64,000 bases of DNA, taken from the NCBI GenBank assembly GCA_903813345.2, contig CAIIXF020000008.1:5281341-5345340 (forward strand). The letters run 5' to 3'. The notes under the pieces were generated by a model. It did no database searches, was not told where the DNA came from, and saw only the letters and a program-made list of their open reading frames with translations. Positions 44,838 to 55,327 of the stretch are shown in pieces. A program made the position numbers and the translations under genes. Source of the DNA: Owenia fusiformis. Taxonomy: Eukaryota; Annelida; Polychaeta; Sabellida; Oweniidae. Each line of letters begins with the position of its first letter. Within the stretch, counting starts at the first letter, position 1.

Positions 44838-46465
44838 CACTGTTGCTCATAAATATGGAATATTTTATAGATATGAATTGTTTGATGGAATTTCTACAAA
44901 ATGATAACATTTTGTTGAAAATTTGTAATGTGTCCTCATTCCCTTATCAGTTTTGCATCTGATTAGTATGCAAAGTTAAAACATTTATGGTTGATAAAAC
45001 TTGCATCTACTCAGGTGACCCCGTGACCTCATGACATTGGTAATTTGAAAGAGGTGTCTAAATCTTAGTTGTAATCATTGTGCACATTTTATAAAAATCT
45101 AATTTAGAGTTGGAAGAGTTTTTAGAAGGCATGTCCCATAGAATAAGCGAAAAAGAGCATGGCAGGTCATAGGGATGGCGCTCTCTGGCATAAAACAAAC
45201 TGCGATTGACAGGACCCTAAGGCTCTAAGGGTGTATCAGGAACTCTCTCAAATTCTGTAGTAGTACCAAAGGCACGGGAATGTGACTCCAGGTCACAGCA
45301 ATAATAGCCCAAAAGAGAAAAATGCAAGAAAAGACCACAACCAGCTGCATTTATGTCATCAAAATCGCTTATAGTCAACCAGTAGTGAATGGCTGTGTCA
45401 CCTCAAAACCCGTGTTTCAGAGCTATAGACAACCGATTATTTCTTGAAAATTGATGCAAGGCCATAAGACCTTTAAAGAGACCAAGGCTGACTGATCATA
45501 ACAGAGAAAGGTACCTTAGATGGACAAGAAAGCACCAGAACGTTGGACTTAATCTCTGGGGTCATATGACATCATGAAATGAAAGAAGATTTGTCCTCCA
45601 CAAAGTTGATAATTGTGTTCGTTTCTGTCGTAGACCAGGGGAAAGAGACAATAAGGACACTTACTGATGTGGTAGTCCATGAAGACGGCCCTATTTATGT
45701 TTGAAGCAGTATTCCAGAGGTTGTTTGGAGCAGTACTACAGAAGTTACACCCCCTTGGTGATTCCCAAACATAATTTCAGAGTAATTTGATCTTTTGGAC
45801 CTACATCAAGTACAACATGCAAACAGAGTGTTTTGGGGCAGCATTCAACTGCAGAATGATCATTCTGTTGCACATGCTAGTGGCATTGTGTTGGATTACC
45901 TCAGGGCAGGCAATATGGACCAGCTGCCATGGGCACAAAAGTCACCCAATTAGGCTCCCGGAGAGCAAAATGACCTTGATGCAGAGATTCGTAACTTGGA
46001 CCCCCACCTCAAAATTTAGACACGTTGCGCACTGCCCAGATTGAGGAATGTGGCATTATTTCACTTAAAAAGGTTGGATGTTTCATTCATAGCAGGTCCC
46101 GTAGGGTTGATCCTCTGATTGCAGCACACGGAGGACACATAACGCATATTAGTGCTATCATTGGATAGAGGACGCTTAAATCTTCATGACCAGAAGTTTA
46201 TCTTCTTTGATCTGTTTTACATGTTTGGATCGGGGTGTTTTGAAAATGCAAAAATTCTTAGCGTACCCCTGTTTAAATAACAGTAATTTTCTAAACTTAA
46301 ATGTAAATATTTTCTCTCTAAAAATGCTGATTTGTAGATGAAATATGTGGTTATGATTTGCCCAGAAAATAAATGTCTGAACAGACTCCAAATAAATGTT
46401 CTCTTACTCCAAAACTTGAATTCTGAGCTGCCAAATCTAATATTCCATATTTATGAGCAACAGTG
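44838..46465 (+). mobile_element. Tc1-like transposon
   Basis: The ends CACTGTTGCTCATAAATATGG and its complement form inverted repeats of about 27 bp. They are bounded by TA on both sides (44836-44837 and 46466-46467). The length of 1,628 bp is typical for a Tc1 element with a single transposase gene, which is present but decayed. Confidence 0.85.
45131..46070 (+). pseudogene. Tc1 transposase remnant
   Basis: Across frameshifts and stops, + strand reading gives an N-terminal helix-turn-helix-like stretch (MALSGIKQTAID, about 45172-45210). Near 45850-45970 comes LQNDHSVAHAS, then VLDYLRAGNMDQLPWAQKSPN. The latter corresponds to the FQQDNAP.H ... W..QSPDLNP block of the DDE domain. Many stops make it inactive. 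No other gene is present in the element. Confidence 0.65.
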
Positions 46466-46467
46466 TA

Positions 46468-47440
46468 TCCTGGCCTAAATAATGCTCTAATAAGTCCACA
46501 AATGAAATGAAACACCACCGCACATAAATAAATCCAAACTGACGAGGTCTTATATCTTCAAGATCTTGGTTTACTCTGATTCACATGGTCACTTTCAGAC
46601 AAAAAAATCCAGACATCTCAAGTTGCATCATGGGAAAACTACAACTTATGTTGGAGGGAAATTCAAATAAAAGAATCTGATTGGCAGATCACTGGTTGCT
46701 GGGTGCCTAATTATTTAAATGTATTCCACTTCAGTCTGCTGATCCAGTAAACGTCCCAGTGCCTACGTGACATTCTGCATACATGTACATACCCTGCGCG
46801 CAGAGTCTAGTTATAAACTACACTCTGCCTAGTATAGACTATATTTCAATTTAGCAGCCCCGCCCCGAAGATTGGTGCCTGTGACAGCCCGGGTAATAAA
46901 TAACACCTTTTACTAAAAAAAATCTATGAAATACAGTGCACAAAACATGAAATAAAGATGAAAAAGCATGAAAACAAGTAAAATAGACACTTATAGAATC
47001 AAAAATTTGTCAAAGTACTTTTCATCCCGAACTCAAACATTCGAATACTTATTTCGAGAACGCTTTGTTGAGAATGGATTCGAGATGTACTCAAATTTAA
47101 TACGTTAAAATGTGTATTATCATCTTAATAACCACCTCACAAATTATTTAGGAAATCAAAGATGTACGATTTTTGAGATTTTTATTTTCGAATGTTGACT
47201 TAGTTACTCGACTTTACTGCCATGCGGAAGGAATACCCAGTGGGCGTTTAGCGAGAAACTACAGTATGGATTTGAAAACAAAATGAATCATCGATACAAA
47301 ACACCCCATTGGCCCCCATTGAAACTGCCCAGATAATTATTTTCATGATTAAATTCCGGTGAAATTTGTTTTTCACCTTTAGAGTTCTCTAAATAATGTC
47401 TTCGATGAGACCACCGGTCTCCCGAGATGGACAGCCTTCG
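46468..47440. other. Gene-free stretch
   Basis: No exon or repeat boundary is supported. The left part continues the sequence interrupted by the Tc1 element. Confidence 0.35.
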
Positions 47441-47459
47441 GTCACGCAATTCCTCGCCA

Positions 47460-47810
47460 CAAAAAATAATCGAAATAAATTTATTTGGGATAGAGGGGGG
47501 ATTTATATATCTTTACGATGGAACAAATTCACAAGAACTCGTGTATTTGAAAAAACTAAACTCACTACCCCAGTAAGAAACTGGATATTATATCTCTGGA
47601 GAATGAAAAATGGGAAAATTTGGAGTCATAAGAATAAATTCAAGTAGCATGTCTTATATGCACGTGATCCACTGATCCCCCCTCCATCCGATCCCCCTCC
47701 ATCCCAAATTAATTTATTTTGATTATTTTTTGTATAACACATGCGCATGGAAACTAACTTTAAAAAGTGAGCAATGTCATAAGTATTGTGATAATAACGC
47801 CCCCTAACTA
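47460..47810. repeat. Partial copy of the central part of the 50931-53317 element
   Basis: From ATAATCGAAATAAATTTATTT onward this segment matches the reverse complement of about 52000-52330. Shared words include ACGATGGAACAAATTCACAAG, AAACTGGATATTATATCT and CCCCCCTCCATCC tracts. Only three substitutions were seen by eye over the best 145 bp. The flanking arms of that element are missing here. Confidence 0.7.
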
Positions 47811-47819
47811 CTGTCACCA

Positions 47820-48380
47820 CAATACGAACAGGTGGTATACTTGCACAATAAAAGGGAACATCGCTCCAGTCCATACCCATAGAATAGACCCATAGACAAA
47901 CCCCAATTACACTTGAATCCGTTTCGTTATAATACAAACCATAATATGGCATTTTATCTTATGCTTATGTGAATTAAATGCCTGTGAATGAAAGTATTTC
48001 AGTTTAAACATGCACTGATAGGGGGCGGGGCGTTCACATTTTTGCCCAAAATCAAACAAAAGCTGCTCAAAATTGTGAAAACTGCATGATTTTGAAAGAA
48101 TTATTGGTTACGAGCTTGACCCTGGCTTGAAGTGTAGAGGCTGTTTGTTGGACAGTATGTTGGTCATGAATGAAATTCCCAATTATGGTAAAGATTCAGA
48201 TTTGCATACCCTGAACACGAGGCGCTTTTAAGAAGCGAAGTCAAACGAATGCAACGGGGAGCATTTTGAAGAATATTAAGTATTGTCACCGTTAGGGTTA
48301 TCGCAATGTCGAAGACTCAAAGCAGATTGTTTGTGTCACGGTGATAGTAACATCCTATATTCTTACCATCCTGTGGACTT
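47820..48380. other. Gene-free stretch
   Basis: No exon, RNA gene or repeat edge is supported. It ends at the TATAAA target duplication of the next element. Confidence 0.35.
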
Positions 48381-48386
48381 TATAAA

Positions 48387-49375
48387 TATGGAATGTTTTC
48401 TGCTTCATTATTCGTATTTTACTATATGTATTCGTAAATTGAATTTCTGTACTTGTTAAATGCACATTCATGTTCGTAACTTGAGTATTTTTATTCATTG
48501 TTTGCCTTTTCTATTCGTTAATCTATTTTGTTTCGTTAAAACGTTTATGTATTTGTTTTATACTGAAATACATTCAAAAGTCCTTAATCGCATTTGTTAG
48601 TGACACATTGTTTATCCGTATACAAATAAAATGAGTTCATTTTGTACCTTTATTATTGTTTCTGCAAATATAATAATTTGATATCTCCGAACTGAATGTC
48701 AAATTTATCAATAAATAAGTACTACTGGCATTTTTATTTTTTAATTGTCGAATTTATTTTCGTAACAAGAGAATATATTTTCGTAAAAGTGCACATTTAT
48801 TGTTCGTAAATATTGTCATTTGTATTCGTAAATTGCACTTTTATATTCGTTTTTCATTGGTTTATTAAGATCACGTGATCATTCTCAACGAGACATGGTC
48901 AACCAATGGTCAAAGTCATCGCCCCCTCCGCCCACACATGTCATGTCACGTGACATTTGCCTCGAGACTTGCAGTTTATATTCGTTAATTCACATTTGTA
49001 TTCGTAAACTCACATTTATATTCGTAAAGTTTCATTTTATCATTCGCTAATGTACGAATATTCCTTTGCTTTCTGCAACAATTCATGGGTAATATGCAAG
49101 ATTATTATTGGTAAAAATACATCTCTTCGATAAAATAACAGGCAATTTTGGGGACATTTACGAATTGTAAGCTGTAGTTGGCGAATAATAAATTGTTAGT
49201 TACAAACATTTCTAGTCCTTACAAACATAAAATGCACCCGAATTTAGTATCTGTTTGTTCATTTAATACATCATATTTGTATTTGTAATTTGGGAATTTT
49301 ATTAGCAAATGTTACATTAATATTCGTATAAGGGAATTTATTCCAAACGAATAATGAAGCAGTTATGACGCTATA
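48387..49375. mobile_element. TATTCG-family DNA transposon, copy 2 (compact, 989 bp)
   Basis: The ends are TATGGAATGTTTTCTGCTTC and GAAGCAGTTATGACGCTATA. TATAAA is duplicated on both sides (48381-48386 and 49376-49381). Arms are filled with TATTCGTAAA-like words. A central segment with CACGTGATCATTCTCAACGA and two CACGTGAC-type sites is shared with copy 1. No gene is present. The copy shows what the family looks like without the large insertion of copy 1. Confidence 0.85.
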
Positions 49376-49381
49376 TATAAA

Positions 49382-50186
49382 TGGTTTGCCAAAGTTTGTT
49401 ATAAAGTTGTCAAACGTGGACTTTTGAAAAGTGACCCCCTCATCATTGGCAAAAGCTGTAATGGGCCCCGGATAACGGGCATGATGTGCATCTAGGCAAT
49501 TGTGGTCTCTTCTTCCGTAACACCATACACAGTATTAGTGCAAGCTGAATCTCAATGATTTCAACTTTTACATTCTTCATTCTGATAATATGGACAGCTG
49601 TTGGTAATTACTGTCAGGAAAAAACAAATTGCCATTTCAATTTATTTCACCATCACATGTACAGAATAAAAGGTGACATCTATAGATTGAAAAGTATTTA
49701 TATTAAAGAGATCGGGTCTCCTAAAAACACAATTAGAGTAATCCCCTGATTTTTTCGTGTTCTTTGATGTAAAACAAGTTTGTTTATCAACTTACCAATA
49801 GACTAGATGCGAGTAGAAATAATTTTGATTTACGTTATTAAATATTCAAAATTCAGTCAAAATGATGACATATTTGAAATCTGCATGTAAAAGTACATCT
49901 AGAAATATATTTTCGAAAATTGTCTATCAACTTTGAAAATTTAATTTTTTTTGAAAATGTGACTTCTTGTTCGGGTTGATTCCTCATAGACCCCATGTTA
50001 CAAAATCACAAAAAGTGAATTATCTTCTCGTGTATTGGACAGATTTTTCTTTTACTGGACATATTTTAATTTGCATAACTATTAGATACATGAGGGTTAT
50101 ATGAAAATTGAACCACGCAAATAGATGTAATTTAAGTTAAAGGGAACTTTCTACTATACCCGCCATGCTATCTGACCCGAACGAGC
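49382..50186. other. Gene-free stretch with one signal-peptide-like frame
   Basis: A 64-codon + strand frame at 49555 begins MISTFTFFILIIWTAVG, which looks like a signal peptide. A GGTAATT donor-like site lies directly behind it. It could be a first coding exon, but no partner exon was found. Nothing else is supported. Confidence 0.25.
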
Positions 50187-50191
50187 CACCT

Positions 50192-50777
50192 CAGTGGCGT
50201 AGCTACGTGTACGCCAAGTACGCCCATGCGTACTCTCAAATTTTAAGGAAAAATAAAATTCACCTGATTAATTGTGATGAAAAATAAATATTTTACCAAG
50301 AGATAGAAATCGATAGGAGATCTATGAAGACTCGTGTTAATAAATAAAAAAGTTCTCGATTATTTCATTTTCTTTGTTTTGAATCACGTACAGATTGTTA
50401 AGATCCGAAATGGAGTTGAGACGGTCGTGTAACTGTTCTTTTAGTGTTAATCATCTTGTGAGCTAGATAAAAACAAACACAGAAAAATAAAAATAGTTCA
50501 TGGAGAATGACCACAAAAGCTTAAAACAATGAGCCTCATACATACAGTTTTAGGTAGCCTAAAATATAAAATCGCCTTGATAGACGGCTTCGATCGCCGA
50601 TGGCATGATTATATAGAATCTGTCTATTTTGTTTCCCGAATATTAGTGTACAGTTAATTCAATCCCTTTAAAAAGCTATGGATCTTCCTATTTTATGGAA
50701 CCATCGTTTTGTTAATTTTGATAAAACCGGGAAATCATACGGGCGTACACTCGCAAAATGGACTAGCTACGCCTCTG
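50192..50777. mobile_element. Inverted-repeat MITE with CAGTGGCGTAGCTA ends
   Basis: The left end CAGTGGCGTAGCTACG...TACGCC and the right end GGCGTACA...TAGCTACGCCTCTG are inverted copies. CACCT stands on both sides (50187-50191 and 50778-50782). The end sequence resembles common hAT-type termini, but only five bases of duplication are seen instead of eight. The 586-bp element is non-coding. Confidence 0.6.
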
Positions 50778-50930
50778 CACCTGGTGGTGAATCTGGTAAC
50801 TACCTACTCGCATCTGCGTTATTCTGAGGCTTGAATTGATTCGTTAACAGTATCAATTCGATGATTGTTCCTAGCTATGAATTTCCACTTTCATCAATAG
50901 AAATTCAAAATAAAATTCAAAAAGCCTGCT

Positions 50931-53317
50931 CAAAGGAGGAGGGAAGTTAGCGCAACAGTTTTTGGACAGTCATATGTTTGATTTTGGCCATATTCTGGGG
51001 ATTTAAACAGGTGCATATGTTAGCAGAATGCATTACCTCCAGGAAAATCACTTCTAGAGATGATAAAATAATTTCGACTTTGAGACAGGGTAGATGCAAA
51101 CAACCCACCCACATGTTTCTTCTGAAATGTTTTCCTGATTTTCAACCCCTTCCATCCCTGCTTTTTTAATTTTTCTTGCATCAATATGTTGCGTTTTGAC
51201 ACACAGTTAATCCCTTAAAAGGAATAAATGATTCCTTTTGGTAAAGATTAAAAGGTGGATTGGATCGAGTGGATTGGATTCATGTAAAAGGTGGATTGGA
51301 TCGGGATTCTTCAAAATATGGATTTTCCTTAAAAAGTTTACATTGATCTACCATAAGACGATTAATGCTCTCCTCACTTCCACAATGTCAAATAATAGAT
51401 GTTATATCATTTTGCTTGGGTAGGCTAGAAAGGTGACCTGATACACAATATTATTCATTCCAAGGGTAATTTCAGACATTTCACAAATCATAAGGCAGAC
51501 TTTTGAAGTGGAAGATTCGTATCATCTGTTTTCAATTCAAACAGAACATGGCAGAAATATCTGGGGACAACTACATGCCAATTTGAGTGACAGCTTTTAT
51601 CTATGTTTATTATGTCTTACTATTGTTGATTTACAAAAGCACGCCCGGTGATCGTAAAAAATGGATGGAGGGGGGGATTAGGCGATTTCTGCAAGAAAAC
51701 TCAACAAATTTGGCAGATTTATTTTTTCAAGAGAAAATTTACAACTGAATTGCCAAATGAATAGGCGCAGTGCATGGCAAAATATGTTAGGTCATCTAGT
51801 ATTTTTTTTGAACTGATACCCTTCTAAGATATGAGATCTATTAAAAAAGGCGCATCATCACCAACGTGCAAAAGTCAATGGTTTTGCTATAAATCGGGCA
51901 ACAATGGTCTTCCAGACCTGTAATAAATAGGTATAAGGGACATTATTATCACAATACTAATGACATTGCTCACTTTTTAAAGTTAGTTTCCATGCGTTAT
52001 ACAAAAAATAATCGAAATAAATTGATAGTGGATGGAGGGGGGGATTGGATGGAGGGGGGGATCACGTGTATGTAAGACATGATAAGACATGCTGCTTGAA
52101 TTTATTCTTATGACTCCAAATTTTCCCATTTTTCATTCTCCAAAGATATAATATCCAGTTTCTTACTGGGGTACTGAGTTTAGTTTTTTCACATACACGA
52201 GTTCTTGTGAATTTGTTCCATCGTAAAGACATATTAATCCCCCCCTCCATCCACTCCCCCCCCCTCCATCCAAAATTAATTTATTTAGATTATTTTTTGT
52301 ATAACGCATGGAAATTAAATTTAAAAAGTGAGCAATGTCATTAGTATTGTGAAAATAACGTCCCTTATAATTATTTATTACAGGTTGTGTAGACCATTGT
52401 TGCCCGATTTATAGCAAAAACATTGACTTTTGCACGTTGGTGATGATGCGCCTTTTTTAATAGATCTCATATCTTTGAAGGGTATCAGTTCAAAAAAAAT
52501 ACTAGATTACCTAACATGTTTTGCAATGCACTGCGCCTATTCATTTGACAATTCAGTTGTAAATTTTCTCTTGAAAAAATAAATCTTCCAAATTTGTTGA
52601 GTTTTCTTGCAGAAATCGGCTAATCCCCCCCTCCATCCATTTTGTACGATCACCGGGCGTGAAAAGGGAGAGCAGTTAAAAACTTTAGAGTATCTATCAA
52701 CTAATTGAAGTATGTCCATGTATTTCTCATTGCTTTGTTGATTCCTTAAAGGGACCCAAGTATTCACAAAATACTTTAGGCCGGAGGAAATTGCTTAGAG
52801 GGAGATCAACTAAAAATCCATATTTTGAAGATTCCTGATCCAATCCACCTTTTACATGAATCCAATCCACTCGATCCAATCCATCTTTTAATCTCTACCT
52901 TCCTTTTAGATAAAGTGGAAAACAATATTTCCCATGTTATTTTCCCATAGGAAAAATCATTGCTTTCAGCTAAGTTTGGTCACCCATAATGGGTATCTTT
53001 AAAACCCCTGAAGGAATCACTTATTCCTTTAAATTGGTCAACTATGTGTCAAAATGCAACATATTGATGCAAGAAAAATTAAAAAAGCAGGGATGGAAGG
53101 GGACGAAAATTAGGAAAACATTTCAGAAAAAACATGTGAGTGGGTTGTTTGCATCTACCCTGTCTCAGAGTCGAAATTATTTTATCATCTCTAGAAGTGT
53201 TTTTCCTGGAGGTAATGCATTGGCCTAACATATGCAATTGTTCAAATCCTCAGAAAATGGCCAAAATCCAACATATGACTGTCCAAAATCTGTTGCACTA
53301 ATTTCCCTCCTCCTTTG
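50931..53317. mobile_element. Large inverted-repeat element with G-rich repeats
   Basis: The left end CAAAGGAGGAGGGAA and the right end TTTCCCTCCTCCTTTG open inverted arms of roughly 1 kb. Matching blocks include 50940-51330 with 52800-53300 and 51637-52040 with 52250-52663. The arms differ by indels, for example extra DNA near 52880-53000. Tracts of GGATGGAGGGGGGGAT and of GGATTGGATCGAG recur. The centre (52050-52240) is shared with 47460-47810. No protein is supported. Confidence 0.7.
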
Positions 53318-54011
53318 TTCCAGTCTGATTGGCTTTTTCCTTCAGTTTCAACAGATTGTTTTGGCCCAGAGAAGGCATATTTATTACTTCTAAGGGGTTA
53401 AAATATAGATAAATCCCAAAAACATTGTTTATTGTTTTCGACTTATTGCGTTCAATTCTGACAGCTGGTTGCTCTGTTGGTTGTCCTGTTGATTTCTTCA
53501 ATATATTGGTGATATTGTGCTTATGATTTGGTCTCAAGATATATTTAAGGTATATATGATGTTTTATGAGCAATTATATTAGGACATTACTGATTGTCCA
53601 GAATAGAAATCTGGACGACTGAATCTCTTTAATTATCCAGGCCAGTTACCAGTCACTGCTTGGATCCTGGGAATATAAGCGCTAGCCTTGGGATTACAGT
53701 ACAAATATTGCTGCCAACGAATTTAGAAAATCTTGCCCATCTTTGACCATCAAACATATGCCTGAACTATTAAAGTAGAATGCTTTTGTAGAAAGAAAAT
53801 TGCGATAATAGTTTTGGATTTTGGTACAAATCAAACTCTGTCAAATTTTGGCGATGCAGTCGCCTTACCTACATTCAGATCTTCCAATTGAAATAATGCA
53901 GGAATTCAGAATATCTGAGACTGAATGTTCAAGAAAAAGGCAATTGGTCTACTTTGTTTATTCCCACTGGTGTTACTGAGACAGAGAATCTGTAGGATAC
54001 TAAGGGGCATA
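53318..54011. other. Gene-free stretch
   Basis: No exon, RNA gene or repeat edge is supported on either strand. Confidence 0.35.
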
Positions 54012-55327
54012 CATCCCCTCCATAAGTTTGGCAACCTTTGCTCCCCCATTGAATTACGTGTTAAAGCCTCTTTACGTTTGAATTTTTATTTACTTACCCT
54101 GCGATAAAATTACTTATAATATTAATGGAAACGTAACTTGACTTTATTTACAATCCCTACTAATTTTCCCAATTTTTTTCCTTAAAGGGTGACGCATATC
54201 GTTTAGCAAATCGAACGCTCGTTTCTGGTGTTGCTCACCGTTTAGTATAAAAGGCCCGATCCCGGAATAATACTCAAGGGTTCACAGGTTCGAGGTCGTT
54301 GTGTCAACACCTCTGACTGTTATATAGCATAAGTATATTATAGATCGTCACACATTTATAAAAGGGTGATTTTTATTTTGACAAATCAATTCCACATTTA
54401 TGGGTGAAGTTTCAGGATCTTCTATTTGTGTATAATAAGGAAAAATTGGCATCTAAATTTCCCCATAACGTAATAGCACACAGCTTGTCATATGAAATAT
54501 CCTACAAATGAAACAAAGCAAGACAAACCGGTTTCTAATACAAGGATTTATATTGGCTCTGTTGTACATGTATTCTTTGAACGCAATCACTCTTTGGATA
54601 ACGTTTTCAAAATCATTATAAACGGATTACTTTATCTCAAAGACAATTTCAATAAACTGGATTTTACAGAACTCCCCTTATTTCTCAAAAATGGACTGAT
54701 CCAGTTGATTCGCCTGGAGCCGCCATATTGTTTTTATACGGGATGCTAATCGGAACCCTTTAAGTACAATAGGTCGAAAATTGATGATTTTGATGAATTT
54801 TTGAAAATCGTCATTCCCATGTGACCAATGGGAAATGGTGCGTTTGGGGCAAATCAGAAATCAGGATATCTATTCAGTAATTCCCTGAATACTAAAGTTA
54901 CAGAGCTTCAAAGTCATTTTTGAAAATCATTTTTTCGCTTCCTGTGTTATTTCAATGGGAGTTTTTTTGAAAAAAAAATTGACTTTAAAGACCTATATCT
55001 TTGTAGAACCTGAAGAAACGTATCAATTTTTGGGTTAAATAGTTAGCAAATTCAATTTCCTACCTAACTTGTATTTTTTGCAAGGTCTCGGATGGATGGA
55101 TATTCTGTCAAATGACTTGCGGCAAACCTACCATTTTCCATTGGTTAACATTGGAATGCCAATTTTCAAAAATTCATCATCAATTTGGGAAATAAAGTCA
55201 AGTTACGTTTCCATCAATATTATAAGTATTTTCATCGCAGGTTAGTTAATAAAAATTCAAACGTAAAGATGCTTTAAGACGTAGTTCAATGGGGGAGCTA
55301 AGGTTGCCAAACTTATGGAGGGGAGTG
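54012..55327. mobile_element. Inverted-repeat element, 1.3 kb
   Basis: About 135 bp at the left (54012-54148) returns as its complement at the right (55191-55327). Shared words include CCCTCCATAAGTTTGGCAACC and GAAACGTAACTTGACTTTATTT. A second hairpin inside pairs 54776-54840 with 55130-55190. The 85-codon frame at 54492 has no domain. It is probably a non-autonomous DNA transposon; the target duplication is not clear. Confidence 0.55.

Noticed and set aside
47396-47480. Start of an 83-codon frame as a host gene exon
   Set aside because: Most of the frame is repeat sequence shared with 52000-52330; only the first part is unique and it has no domain or splice support.
49555-49749. 64-codon frame with a signal-peptide-like start
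   Set aside because: No second exon, homologue or domain could be seen. Hydrophobic starts are common by chance in AT-rich DNA. Recorded only as a weak candidate.
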